Positions 45,406-54,735 of a stretch of DNA of 64,000 nucleotides are shown one piece after another. Below the pieces are notes generated by a model. It did not search any database. It was not told where the DNA came from and was given only the letters and a program-made list of their open reading frames with translations. A program made the translations under genes and the position numbers. Every line of letters starts with the position of its first letter. The first letter of the stretch is position 1. Source of the stretch: Flavobacterium franklandianum (GTDB lineage Bacteria > Bacteroidota > Bacteroidia > Flavobacteriales > Flavobacteriaceae). The stretch spans positions 1 to 64,000 of the forward strand of contig NZ_VJZR01000001.1 of NCBI RefSeq assembly GCF_007097365.1. Direction: 5' to 3'.

Positions 45406-46089
45406 TTGGAAGCCGCATTATTATATCAAGAACAGGCTGACAAAACTCGGGCAATTGTAAAAAAAGCCTTTGAAACAAATGAAACTGAAGTTCACTATAG
45501 CTTCAGAATAACTTTAGATGGTCTAATTAATTTAGTAGCAAAAAAACTAGTTGGAAAGTATGAAGAGCCGACAAAAGAATTTTTATATCAATTAAATATT
45601 GCCATTTCCTATATAAGATCACATTACATAATAAACGAGTTAATCCTTTCTGGGGATTTAATCGAAGCTTATACTTTAATAAGAAAGCAACTTGAAAAGC
45701 TAACAAGATTACACGAAATCGACAGTTTACCTCTCAAAATACTTATTGGACAAACACCAAAGGTCAACAATGTGTTTAAAGAGGTTGCAAAAGTATTATA
45801 TAGAGAACTTTCTGAAGTTGCTCATTTTGGAAAGCCAAAAGTCAGTCAATTGATTTCGTTTCGTACTTCAGATGGAAAAAATGGACCTAGTCTATTTCCA
45901 ACTTATAAAGAATCCGCATTAATCTGTTATGATAAAAATGCTTTTGTTGCTTTGTATTTCACTCACTGGTTAATTGAATTTACTATTAAACATAATAAAG
46001 AATATGAAAGTGAAGAAGATGAAAACACATTTTCTATACTTGAAAAAATGGCATTAGATTGTAATATTATTAAAACAGATAAAAAATAG
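45406..46089 (+). CDS. Hypothetical protein, possibly missing its true start through a frameshift
   Basis: 227 aa from a TTG start; not recognised. It is largely helical, with RSHYIINELILSGDLIEAYTL near 70-90 and a VLYRELSEVAHFGKP segment near 132-146. There is an in-frame stop only 7 nt upstream, and no ATG is usable. An ATG at 45383 opens MENRTKSIW in another frame, and adding one G at TTGGA (45406-45410) would give an uninterrupted MENRTKSIWEAALLYQEQ. A single-base deletion or sequence error is therefore likely. Confidence 0.65.
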   Translation: MEAALLYQEQADKTRAIVKKAFETNETEVHYSFRITLDGLINLVAKKLVGKYEEPTKEFLYQLNIAISYIRSHYIINELILSGDLIEAYTLIRKQLEKLTRLHEIDSLPLKILIGQTPKVNNVFKEVAKVLYRELSEVAHFGKPKVSQLISFRTSDGKNGPSLFPTYKESALICYDKNAFVALYFTHWLIEFTIKHNKEYESEEDENTFSILEKMALDCNIIKTDKK

Positions 46090-46209
46090 GAACTATTAAT
46101 AAACGAGACTCTGCGACATTTCATACCCGTAAAACCTACAACATTCCCCCATAATTATGTAACAATTTATTCTGTTTATTCCATCACTTTTACATAAAAG
46201 AAAAATGTT

Positions 46210-47067
46210 ATGAAAAAATTGATTGTAATATTCGGAATTATATTAACACTTACCTCATTCTCTTGCAAAAAAGCAGAAGCTGAAAATTCGCAACAAACCT
46301 ATAAAATTGTCAAAAAAGCACCCATTCGAAAAGCACCCAAAGCGGTTACGTATACTTTGGAAAACACCAAAGAGTGGTTGAAAATCAACAAAAATGCCGC
46401 AGACTTAGAAATTGTCATTGCCGTAAACAGAACCGATAAAACGTTTTTTACCAAAATGGATTCCGTGATTATTCCAACGGATAGGAGTGGCGACATTGCG
46501 TTTTATTTGCCTTTCCCCGTTGAAGTTCCCTATTTGGTGGATGTGGATAAAATTCTTTTCTTCTCTTATCCAACTCAAACTTTTGCGGCTTATGAAAACG
46601 GTGTTTTGATTTATACTGGCCCAACGAATATGGGTCGAAAAAAAGATCAAACTCCCACAGGATTATTTTTTACCAATTGGAAAGCAGAAGAAACCATTAG
46701 CACCTTTGATGATGAATGGAAATTACTTTGGAATTTCAACATCGAAAACAAAAAGGGAGTTGGCTTTCATCAATACGATTTACCAGGTTATCCAGCCTCG
46801 CATTCCTGCTTGAGGTTACTCGAAAAAGATGCTAAATATTTATATAAATGGGCGGATCAATGGGTGTTGGTCGACGATGAAAACGTAAAATTCAAGGGAA
46901 CACCAGTTATAGTATTTGGAAGTTATCCTTTTGGCAAACCAAAACCTTGGTTGCAACTTGTAGAAAATCCAAAAGCCTTGACTATTGCCGAAAGTGAAAT
47001 CGAAAAAGTTACCGAACCTTATTTGGAAACCATTTTAAAGGAACAGGAAAAAAGAAAGAAATCTTAA
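46210..47067 (+). CDS. L,D-transpeptidase (YkuD) family lipoprotein
   Basis: 285 aa with a lipobox LTSFSC near 15-20, so it is probably anchored in a membrane and acts in the periplasm. The catalytic motif is variant: GFHQYDLPGYPASHSCLRL near 182-200, where the usual SHGCxR is SHSCLRL with nucleophile Cys and upstream His. The domain TQTFAAYENGVLIYTG begins near 127. It could make 3-3 crosslinks in peptidoglycan or attach proteins. It is monocistronic in context. Confidence 0.9.
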   Translation: MKKLIVIFGIILTLTSFSCKKAEAENSQQTYKIVKKAPIRKAPKAVTYTLENTKEWLKINKNAADLEIVIAVNRTDKTFFTKMDSVIIPTDRSGDIAFYLPFPVEVPYLVDVDKILFFSYPTQTFAAYENGVLIYTGPTNMGRKKDQTPTGLFFTNWKAEETISTFDDEWKLLWNFNIENKKGVGFHQYDLPGYPASHSCLRLLEKDAKYLYKWADQWVLVDDENVKFKGTPVIVFGSYPFGKPKPWLQLVENPKALTIAESEIEKVTEPYLETILKEQEKRKKS

Positions 47068-47128
47068 AACATATCGATTTTTAAATGGCTAACATTTAAA
47101 CTACTTTTGAGGAATCAATTTTTTTACG

Positions 47129-47986
47129 ATGACTCAAATTAGTATTCTTGGTTGTGGTTGGTTGGGTTTGCCATTGGCGAAAGCCTTATTGGAAAATGAT
47201 TTTTCCGTAAAAGGTTCGACGACTTCTGTTGAAAAAATTTCGGTTTTGGAAAATTTAGGAATTCAGCCTTATTTAATTGCACTTTCAGAAAATGAAACGG
47301 TTGGGAATCTCAATGATTTTTTAGAAAATTCGACTATTTTAATTATCGATATTCCACCAAAACTTCGTGGTTCAGCAACTGATCCTTCGACTGCACTCAG
47401 GAAGACATTCGTTGAAAAGATTAAAAATCTGATTCCAAGTATAGAAAACTCCTCTATTGAAAATGTGCTTTTTATCAGTTCAACTTCCGTTTATGGCGAC
47501 ACTTCGACTGCGCTCAGTGTGACAGAGGAAACGGAATTAAATCCCGACACGGAAAGCGGCAAACAATTAGTGCAATCCGAGCAACTTTTGCAAAGTAATT
47601 CGAACTTTAAAACCACTATTTTGCGCTTTGGCGGATTAATTGGCGAAGACCGACATCCAATAAAATTCTTGGCTGGAAGAAAAAACATTGAAAACCCAAA
47701 TGCTCCCATAAATTTAATTCATCAAGAGGATTGCATTGGTATCGTTATAAAAATTCTTCGTACTCCCGAAGTTTCGGGACAGAATGACAAATCAGAATGG
47801 AACGACACCTTCAATGCTGTGGCTCCTTTTCATCCGAGCCGAAAGGAATATTATACGCAGAAAGCGATTGATTTGAATTTGGATTTACCGGAATTTAATG
47901 CTGAAAACTCAATTTCAGGAAAGACCATTTTGAGTACTAAAATCGAAAATGTTTTGGAATATACTTTTGCAAAACCCCATTTATAA
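47129..47986 (+). CDS. NAD-dependent epimerase/dehydratase-like (SDR, YeeZ-type) protein
   Basis: 285 aa with N-terminal Rossmann motif ISILGCGWLGLPLAKALL near 4-21. It has FISSTSVYGDT near 110-120, in which Ser/Tyr occupy SDR active-site positions, though the Lys partner is not in the classical YxxxK spacing. The terminal part holds TFNAVAPFHPSRKEYYTQKA. This type is often annotated as SDR/YeeZ; the substrate is unknown. The stop overlaps the longest possible EamA frame. Confidence 0.85.
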   Translation: MTQISILGCGWLGLPLAKALLENDFSVKGSTTSVEKISVLENLGIQPYLIALSENETVGNLNDFLENSTILIIDIPPKLRGSATDPSTALRKTFVEKIKNLIPSIENSSIENVLFISSTSVYGDTSTALSVTEETELNPDTESGKQLVQSEQLLQSNSNFKTTILRFGGLIGEDRHPIKFLAGRKNIENPNAPINLIHQEDCIGIVIKILRTPEVSGQNDKSEWNDTFNAVAPFHPSRKEYYTQKAIDLNLDLPEFNAENSISGKTILSTKIENVLEYTFAKPHL

Positions 47987-48911
47987 ATTGAGAACTAAAA
48001 TAAAAAACGCTTTTTTATCCAAGATTAACGCCATTGGATTACCCATTCTAGCTTTATGTTGGGTGAGCTTTTTTTGGGGAACGACTTGGCTGGCATCCAA
48101 AGAAGGCGTGAAACATATGCCCGCTTTGCAACTTGCGGGAATTAGACAATTCATTGGCGGAATCCTGTATGTTGGTTTCTTTTTATACAAAAAAACACCT
48201 TGGCCAAAGGGCAAACAATGGAAAGCAATAATCATTCTAAGCATTCTTAATTTTGTATTGAGTAACGGACTGAGTACTTGGGGCGTGAAATACATCAGCA
48301 GTGGTTTGGGGGCCATTATTGGAGCCATTTTCCCTTTATGGATTGTATTAATTACTGTTTTTAGAGGCGAAAAAATTGCCCGATTATCCATACTGGGATT
48401 AGTCATAAGTTTTGGAGGAGTTTGCGTTATTTTCTACGATCATCTGGCTGATTTTTTGAAACCTAATTTTAGATTTGGTATTTTTATTTCTTTAATTGCT
48501 ACTTTTACTTGGGCTTTTGGAACTATGTACACTAGGAAAAAAGCGGCGAGTTTTAATCCGTATTTCAGTTTAGGATTGCAAATGCTGATTTCAAGCTTCA
48601 TCACTTTGGCGATTATTGGCGCGACTGGAACTGGAGTAAATATCAGTTCGATTCCTGCAAATTCTTGGTGGGCTATTGGGTATTTAGTCATCATTGGATC
48701 CGTGCTCACCTTCATCGCTTATATTTATATGATTCAAAGACTTCCGGCAGAAATAAATAGTATTTACGCCTACATTAATCCAATTGTAGCGATTTTACTA
48801 GGTGCTGTAATTTATGGCGAACCACTCACAACGGCGATTGCAATAGGAGGTTCTATCACTTTGTGTGGGTTGTATTTGGTTAATTATTCGACAAGGAAGG
48901 CGAGAATTTAA
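47949..48911 (+). CDS. EamA/DMT-superfamily transporter
   Basis: Inner-membrane exporter of up to 320 aa with ten TM helices in two EamA repeats, including WVSFFWGTTWLASKEG near 38-53 and INPIVAILLGAVIYGEPLT near 276-294. Starting at the ATG overlaps the upstream gene by 38 bp; a TTG at 47988, just after the upstream stop, is equally plausible and would shorten the protein by 13 aa. The substrate (amino acid or metabolite) is not predictable. Confidence 0.88.
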   Translation: MFWNILLQNPIYKLRTKIKNAFLSKINAIGLPILALCWVSFFWGTTWLASKEGVKHMPALQLAGIRQFIGGILYVGFFLYKKTPWPKGKQWKAIIILSILNFVLSNGLSTWGVKYISSGLGAIIGAIFPLWIVLITVFRGEKIARLSILGLVISFGGVCVIFYDHLADFLKPNFRFGIFISLIATFTWAFGTMYTRKKAASFNPYFSLGLQMLISSFITLAIIGATGTGVNISSIPANSWWAIGYLVIIGSVLTFIAYIYMIQRLPAEINSIYAYINPIVAILLGAVIYGEPLTTAIAIGGSITLCGLYLVNYSTRKARI

Positions 48912-48942
48912 AAAGGAAGTCTTTTATAAAATTCGGTTTTCG

Positions 48943-48950
48943 TATTTTTG
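48943..48950 (+). promoter_or_regulatory. -7 element for the SCO gene
   Basis: TATTTTTG fits TAnnTTTG, 16 nt before the ATG at 48967. Confidence 0.5.
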
Positions 48951-48966
48951 TCTCAAATAATTATGT

Positions 48967-49632
48967 ATGCAATCCTTTTTCTATAAATATCGAAAATTCT
49001 TTGGAGTATTATTGGTCTTTTCCATCATTACAATTTCCTTCTTTTATTCTGCATTAAAACCTAAAAAATCCTTACCAATATATAATCCATCGGATGTGAA
49101 TCCAGAATTGGTGGATTCTACGGTGCAATACATCAGCAAATACCACACGATTGCCGATTTTTCGTTTACCAACCAAAACGGAAAAACCATCACTCAAAAA
49201 GACTATGAAGGCAAAATATATGTTGCCGATTTTTTCTTCACCACTTGCAAATCTATTTGCCCAAGAATGACAACAAATCTTGTCGATGTGCAAAAAGCGT
49301 TTTTTGATAATCCAAAAGTAAAATTGCTTTCCTTTACGGTTATGCCAGACGTTGACAACGTTTCGGTTTTGAAAGAATATGCAAAAACAAACGGTGTGAT
49401 GGTCTCCAAATGGAACTTAGTCACCGGCGACAAAAAAGCGATTTACACCATGGCACGGAAATCTTATTTGGCTGTAAAACAAGGAAAACCCAAAGAGCAA
49501 TACGATATGGTTCACACCGAAAATTTTGTGCTCGTGGATTCCAAAAAACGAGTTCGTGGTTTTTATGACGGAACCAAAAAAGAGGAAATCCAACGATTGA
49601 TTGAAGACATCAAATGGCTTTGCGATAACTAA
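48967..49632 (+). CDS. SCO1/SenC family protein
   Basis: 221 aa, one N-terminal TM anchor (about 9-29) and a thioredoxin-fold domain. The copper/redox motif is TTCKSICPRM near 93-102 (CxxxCP) with the distal His in MVHTENFVLVD near 180-190. SCO proteins deliver copper to cytochrome oxidase CuA or act as thiol reductases in the periplasm. No oxidase gene is adjacent in this window. It precedes feoAB by 82 nt but is likely a separate unit. Confidence 0.93.
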   Translation: MQSFFYKYRKFFGVLLVFSIITISFFYSALKPKKSLPIYNPSDVNPELVDSTVQYISKYHTIADFSFTNQNGKTITQKDYEGKIYVADFFFTTCKSICPRMTTNLVDVQKAFFDNPKVKLLSFTVMPDVDNVSVLKEYAKTNGVMVSKWNLVTGDKKAIYTMARKSYLAVKQGKPKEQYDMVHTENFVLVDSKKRVRGFYDGTKKEEIQRLIEDIKWLCDN

Positions 49633-49679
49633 AAAGTACCAAACCTGACAATTATCACTTATTATTCTTTTATTTACAT

Positions 49680-49710
49680 TACTTTTGTAATCTATATTCA
49701 ATCTAAATAA
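49680..49710 (+). promoter_or_regulatory. feoA promoter with candidate metal-regulator half-site
   Basis: TACTTTTG (49680-49687) fits TAnnTTTG. TCTAAATAA at 49702-49710 lies between it and the TTG start of feoA, and the same 9-mer occurs at the promoter of the FecA-like gene (52087-52095). A DtxR-type repressor site here is inferred, not shown. Confidence 0.5.
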
Positions 49711-49714
49711 GAAA

Positions 49715-49948
49715 TTGAAAACCACGATTGCTAGCTTAAAAAAAGGAGAAAAAGCCATCATCAAAGATTTTGATGCCGATGTCATTCCTTTAAAATTATT
49801 AGAAATGGGTTGTTTGCCAGGAAACACCGTCCAATTACTTCAAATTGCTCCTTTTGGTGATCCTTTGTATTTAGATATAAACGGCTCACATCTAGCTATT
49901 CGCATCGAAACTGCCCGTGAAATTGAAGTAGATAGCATTACTAAATAA
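49715..49948 (+). CDS. feoA: Ferrous iron transport protein A
   Basis: 77-aa SH3-like cytoplasmic protein that supports FeoB. The start is a TTG. Landmarks are LEMGCLPGNTVQLLQIAPFGDPLYLDI, the conserved core of FeoA, and AIRIETAREIEV at the end. feoB begins 6 nt later. Confidence 0.93.
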   Translation: MKTTIASLKKGEKAIIKDFDADVIPLKLLEMGCLPGNTVQLLQIAPFGDPLYLDINGSHLAIRIETAREIEVDSITK

Positions 49949-49954
49949 CTCCAA

Positions 49955-52057
49955 ATGAGCAAGCAAAATATCAATGTCGCTTTAATTGGGAATCCAAACG
50001 TGGGGAAAACTTCGGTTTTTAATCAGCTTACAGGATTAAACCAACAAGTGGGAAATTATCCCGGAATTACGGTCGAAAAGAAAGTTGGTTTTTGCAAATT
50101 ACCTAATAATATCAATGCGAACGTAATCGATTTGCCGGGAACCTATAGTTTGAATGCAAGTTCCGCCGACGAAAGTGTGGTGATTGAACTTTTACTCAAC
50201 AAAAAAGACAAACTGTTCCCCGATGTTATCGTTGTGGTTTCTGAAGTGGAGAATTTGAAACGTAATTTACTGCTTTTTACACAAATAAAAGATTTAGAAA
50301 TTCCAACCATTCTTGTCATCAATATGATTGACAGAATGCAACTCAAAGGAATTTCGCTCGACATTCCATTTCTTGAAGAACAACTAAAAACGAAAATTGT
50401 GCTGGTAAGTTCCCGAAAAAAAATCGGTGTTGAAGCACTAAAAACACTAATCACTACTTACAAAACCATTTCGACAGAACCATGTTTGGATGCGTCTTCT
50501 ATAGATGATGACTATTTTAATACACTTCGAAAAACGTTTCCAAACCAGTCCTTGTACAAACTTTGGTTGGTGATAACACAAGATGTGAATTTTGTGGATT
50601 TAAACAGAAAAGCTCTTGAAAAACAATCGTTTACAAAAACAAATTCAGAGCTTAAAAAATTACAACAAAAAGAAACCATCAAGCGCTACCAATTTATAAA
50701 TAATACTTTAAAAATTGGTCAAAAAGTAGATTCGGCAAAAGCAACCGATTTCAGAAGCAAACTCGACCGAGTGCTTACCCATAAAGTATGGGGTTATCTC
50801 ATTTTCTTTGTGGTTTTATTCGGCATTTTTCAATCCATTTTCGAATGGTCAAAAATTCCAATGGATTTTATCGATAGTAGTTTTGCCAGTTTGAGTTCAT
50901 TGACAAATCAAAATCTACCTCCAGGAGCTTTTACCAATTTGATTGCTCAGGGAATTATACCTGGAATTGGTGGAATTTTAATGTTTATTCCTCAAATTAC
51001 TTTTTTGTTTTTGTTCATTTCAATTCTAGAAGAAAGCGGTTATATGAGTCGTGTGGTTTTTTTGATGGACAAAATTATGCGCAGATTTGGCCTTTCCGGC
51101 AAAAGCGTGGTTCCCTTAATTTCAGGAACAGCTTGTGCTATTCCAGCCATTATGGCGACCCGAAATATCGAAAACTGGAAAGAAAGATTAATCACCATTC
51201 TGGTTACTCCATTTACCACTTGTTCAGCACGATTGCCTGTATATGCTATCATTATTGGACTTGTAATTCCTGATAAATATGTTTTTGGAATTCTAAATCT
51301 ACAAGGTTTAACGCTGATGTTGTTGTATATTTTAGGATTTGGAATGGCAATACTTTCGGCTTATATGCTCAATAAAGTACTTCAACTCAATTGCAAAACC
51401 TTCTTTGTAGTTGAAATGCCCAATTACAAATTGCCGATGTTCAAAAACGTAATGATTACCGTTGTCGAAAAAACGAAAGCTTTTGTTTTTGGAGCGGGAA
51501 AAATAATCTTGGCAATATCGGTTATTTTATGGTTTTTGGCTTCTAATGGACCAAGCGAAAAATTCCGAAATGCCAAAACGATCATCACATCAAAAGCGGA
51601 AAACAAAAGTCTTTCAGTATTAGAAATCGAAAACAAAGTGGCGGCTTATAAACTAGAAAACTCCTATATTGGACTAATGGGAAAAACTATCGAACCCGCG
51701 ATTTCGCCTTTGGGTTACGATTGGAAAATTGGTGTTGCCATTATCAGTTCGTTTGCTGCTAGAGAGGTTTTTGTGGGAACATTGGCCACAATATACAGCG
51801 TTGGCGGAAGCGATAATGAAAACACAATCCGTAACAAAATGGCAACGGAAACCAATCCTAAAACTGGGGAGAAAATATTTAATTTTGCCTCTGGAATTTC
51901 CTTATTGCTGTTTTATGCTTTCGCTTTGCAATGTATTAGTACTTTGGCCGTTACTAAAAAGGAAACTAACAGTTGGAAATGGCCCTTGGGACAATTGGTT
52001 TTTATGAGCAGTTTTGCTTACATTATGGCATTAATCGCGTATCAATTATTAAAATAA
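49955..52057 (+). CDS. feoB: Ferrous iron transport protein B
   Basis: Inner-membrane Fe2+ transporter of 700 aa. The N-terminal G-protein domain has G1 GNPNVGKTSVFNQLTG near 12-27, G3 DLPGTYSL and G4 NMID (about 126-129). A GDI helical region follows, then a membrane domain with Gate motifs: VVPLISGTACAIPAIMATR near 386-404 (CAIP variant) and FTTCSARLPVYAIIIG. The first Gate carries the conserved Cys. This is full-length and functional-looking. Confidence 0.97.
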   Translation: MSKQNINVALIGNPNVGKTSVFNQLTGLNQQVGNYPGITVEKKVGFCKLPNNINANVIDLPGTYSLNASSADESVVIELLLNKKDKLFPDVIVVVSEVENLKRNLLLFTQIKDLEIPTILVINMIDRMQLKGISLDIPFLEEQLKTKIVLVSSRKKIGVEALKTLITTYKTISTEPCLDASSIDDDYFNTLRKTFPNQSLYKLWLVITQDVNFVDLNRKALEKQSFTKTNSELKKLQQKETIKRYQFINNTLKIGQKVDSAKATDFRSKLDRVLTHKVWGYLIFFVVLFGIFQSIFEWSKIPMDFIDSSFASLSSLTNQNLPPGAFTNLIAQGIIPGIGGILMFIPQITFLFLFISILEESGYMSRVVFLMDKIMRRFGLSGKSVVPLISGTACAIPAIMATRNIENWKERLITILVTPFTTCSARLPVYAIIIGLVIPDKYVFGILNLQGLTLMLLYILGFGMAILSAYMLNKVLQLNCKTFFVVEMPNYKLPMFKNVMITVVEKTKAFVFGAGKIILAISVILWFLASNGPSEKFRNAKTIITSKAENKSLSVLEIENKVAAYKLENSYIGLMGKTIEPAISPLGYDWKIGVAIISSFAAREVFVGTLATIYSVGGSDNENTIRNKMATETNPKTGEKIFNFASGISLLLFYAFALQCISTLAVTKKETNSWKWPLGQLVFMSSFAYIMALIAYQLLK

Positions 52058-52082
52058 ATTTCAATAAATTCCTTATTTATAT

Positions 52083-52113
52083 TTTGTCTAAATAAAAATA
52101 ATGTATATTTTTG
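52083..52113 (+). promoter_or_regulatory. Promoter of the FecA-like receptor with operator-like motif
   Basis: TTTG (52083-52086), 19-nt spacer, TATTTTTG (52106-52113): good -33 and -7 elements. Directly after the -33, TCTAAATAA (52087-52095) has an imperfect partner TTATTTATA upstream, and it is identical to the 9-mer before feoA. Confidence 0.65.
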
Positions 52114-52137
52114 CAGGACAAAACAAATAAATAAGAA

Positions 52138-54363
52138 ATGAAATATCTATCTGCAGCCCTTTTATGCTTGCTTTTTGTAAAAATCACCTCCGCTCAAGAA
52201 GTTAAAAAGGATACCATAAATAAATTATCGACTGTCGTTATTGTTGTCAAACAACAAAGTCCTGAACGTATGCCAGAAATCAAAGACAACATCCTCTTTT
52301 CGGGTAAAAAAAATGAAGTTTTGAAACTTTCTAATCTTAATGCCAATTTAACCAACAATAATGCTCGTGAAGTTTTTGCCAGAATTCCCGGAGTAACTGT
52401 TTGGGAAAATGAAGGTTCGGGTTTACAAATTAATGTGGGTGTAAGAGGTTTAAGCCCTAATAGAAGCTGGGAATTAAATACGCGTCAGAACGGAGTAGAC
52501 ATTTCTGCAGATGTATTTGGCTATCCCGAGGCGTATTACAATCCACCTCTTGAAGCGGTTGAAACAATTCAAATGGTTCGTGGCGGCGCTTCTTTACAAT
52601 TTGGACCGCAATTTGGAGGAATGCTCAACTATGTACTAAAAAGAGAAAAAGAAAAACCTTTTTCTTTTGAAACCCAGAACACTGTCGGCAGTTTTGGATT
52701 AGTAAGTTCTTTCAACGCTATTGGTGGAAAATATAAAAAATTCTCTTACTATGTTTACAATCATTCGAGAAGCGCTGATGGCTGGCGTGAAAATAACAGA
52801 TTCACAGCGAGAAACACGCACGCCTTTGTGGAATATCGTTTTTCTGACAAAACAAAAATTGCTGCGGAATACACCAATTCAAATTATAATATGCAACAAC
52901 CGGGTGGTTTGACCGATGATCAATTTAGATCTAATTCACGACAATCATTTAGAGAGCGCAATTGGTTTGGAGTGCCTTGGAACATTTTTTCTTTGAATTT
53001 CGATACCAAAGTAAATGCTAATTTTGATGTCTCTGTAAAAGCCTTTGGACTTATTGGTGAAAGAAATAGCGTTGGTTTTACAAATGGTCCAAATGTTGTC
53101 GATGCAATAAGCACTACAACAAATCAATATGCCAAACGTCGAGTAGATAGTGATATTTATAAAAATTTAGGTATAGAAAATCGAAATTTATACCGCTACA
53201 AACTTGGCAAAACTACTCAAAACCTTGCTTTTGGTGTGCGTTTGTATAAAGCAAACACTGAACGGTTTCAAAAAGGTGTTGGCACAACAGGAAGTAATTT
53301 TGATATGAGTATCGAAAATAGATACCCAACTGATTTGACATTTACAACCAAAAATATTGCGCTATTTGCCGAAAATCAATTTAAAATCACTGAAAAATTT
53401 AGCGTTACTCCAGGTATGCGTTTCGAACACATTAATTCTACATCAAATGGTAGAATCGATATTGTTTCTGGAAACGACGTTACAATTTCAGAAAAAAACA
53501 TAACTAGAAACCAACCTCTTTTCGGCGTTGGGTTTGAATATAAGTTACGACAAACTAATTTTTACGCCAATATATCTCAAGCCTACCGTCCTGTTTTGTT
53601 TAGCGATTTAACTCCGCCAGCGGTAACAGATGTGATTGATCCTGCCCTGAAAGATTCAAGAGGATTTAACGCAGATATAGGCTATCGCGGGGTTTATAAG
53701 GGCTTTTTAAACTTTGATATGAGTGTTTTTTACCTAAGTTATCAGGATCGTGTTGGAGGTATTAATCAATTTATAGACAATGACCCAAGTAAAGGTACTT
53801 ATTTGTTCCGAACCAATTTAGGAGAAACACGAAACAAAGGAATCGAAAGTTTTGTCGATTTAAACATTACCAAAATGTTTGGAATTCACAAGCCATACGG
53901 TAATTTAGATGTTTTTGCTTCAATGTCATTTATCGATAGTCGCTATGTCGATTTTCCTGTAACTACAAAATCAGGTGCTGCTCCAAACATTGTAATAACC
54001 GAAACAAACTTAGCAGGAAACAGAGTTGAAAATGCACCACGTTACATCCATAATTTTGGAATGTCTTGGGGAAATAATAACTTTTCAGCAACTGTTCAAT
54101 ACAAAATGTCAGGAAAAATATTTACCGATTCCAATAATACTGCTGCTCCGTCTGCAAACGGGCAAACAGGACTTTTAAATGGCTACGAAATTTGGGATTT
54201 CTCATCTGAATACAAAATTTACAAAAAATTTAACATTAGATCGGGTATTAACAATATTTTAGATAAAAGTTATGCTACTCGTCGAGCTAGCGGTTATCCA
54301 GGGCCAGGAATATTACCAGGCGAAGGCAGAAGTTTTTACGTTTCGGTGGGTTATAAATTGTAA
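52138..54363 (+). CDS. FecA-like TonB-dependent siderophore receptor
   Basis: 741-aa outer membrane receptor. The signal peptide ends near TSAQ. A plug domain follows (about 60-180) with VREVFARIPGV-like segment AREVFARIPGVTVWEN and the FecA-like stretch GYPEAYYNPPLEAVETI, then a 22-strand barrel (about 190-741) ending in a C-terminal aromatic-rich strand YVSVGYKL. FecA-type receptors take up ferric citrate or related complexes; the ligand here is not proven. It lies after feoAB with its own promoter and terminator. Confidence 0.92.
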   Translation: MKYLSAALLCLLFVKITSAQEVKKDTINKLSTVVIVVKQQSPERMPEIKDNILFSGKKNEVLKLSNLNANLTNNNAREVFARIPGVTVWENEGSGLQINVGVRGLSPNRSWELNTRQNGVDISADVFGYPEAYYNPPLEAVETIQMVRGGASLQFGPQFGGMLNYVLKREKEKPFSFETQNTVGSFGLVSSFNAIGGKYKKFSYYVYNHSRSADGWRENNRFTARNTHAFVEYRFSDKTKIAAEYTNSNYNMQQPGGLTDDQFRSNSRQSFRERNWFGVPWNIFSLNFDTKVNANFDVSVKAFGLIGERNSVGFTNGPNVVDAISTTTNQYAKRRVDSDIYKNLGIENRNLYRYKLGKTTQNLAFGVRLYKANTERFQKGVGTTGSNFDMSIENRYPTDLTFTTKNIALFAENQFKITEKFSVTPGMRFEHINSTSNGRIDIVSGNDVTISEKNITRNQPLFGVGFEYKLRQTNFYANISQAYRPVLFSDLTPPAVTDVIDPALKDSRGFNADIGYRGVYKGFLNFDMSVFYLSYQDRVGGINQFIDNDPSKGTYLFRTNLGETRNKGIESFVDLNITKMFGIHKPYGNLDVFASMSFIDSRYVDFPVTTKSGAAPNIVITETNLAGNRVENAPRYIHNFGMSWGNNNFSATVQYKMSGKIFTDSNNTAAPSANGQTGLLNGYEIWDFSSEYKIYKKFNIRSGINNILDKSYATRRASGYPGPGILPGEGRSFYVSVGYKL

Positions 54364-54400
54364 AAAAAGTGGTTTTCAAAAATTTTGAAACCACTTTTTT
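54363..54400 (+). terminator. Rho-independent terminator after the FecA-like receptor
   Basis: AAAGTGGTTTTCAAAA with its near-complement TTTTGAAACCACTTTT, one bulge, then a T tail, directly after the stop codon. Confidence 0.9.
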
Positions 54401-54735
54401 ATATTGAATACAACAAATTTTTGCAGGTTTCACCGGTAACTGAAAATTCAAATTGAATTATTTGTAGTCTTTTGCTTTGTTTAGCAAAAACAAACAAGGT
54501 AATGAAAAAGAAATTTTGTTTTCGAACTACACCTTTTTATTATGATTAATTTTTACTGTAATAGATACGTTTTACCAAGAACTCATTCATCAGTACTATG
54601 AAAGCAAATCAAAAATAATTATAACAGCTACTCTCAAACAAGTGTTAATATTGATTACAAGTTTTTACTTTTCAAAGAGTTCTTATGCTTTTCGACCTTT
54701 TATGGAGTACTTTTGTTAATCTTAAATAATTTTTC
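54401..54735. other. Intergenic region before the PAS gene
   Basis: About 335 nt without a convincing gene. It contains a small hairpin TTTTGCT-TTGTTT-AGCAAAA near 54470-54490 and a TACTTTTG -7 element at 54708-54715, 20 nt before the PAS gene start. Confidence 0.5.

Noticed and set aside
54401..54735. Small RNA gene before the PAS gene
   Set aside because: There is a weak hairpin but no terminator-like T tail or strong promoter for a separate transcript.
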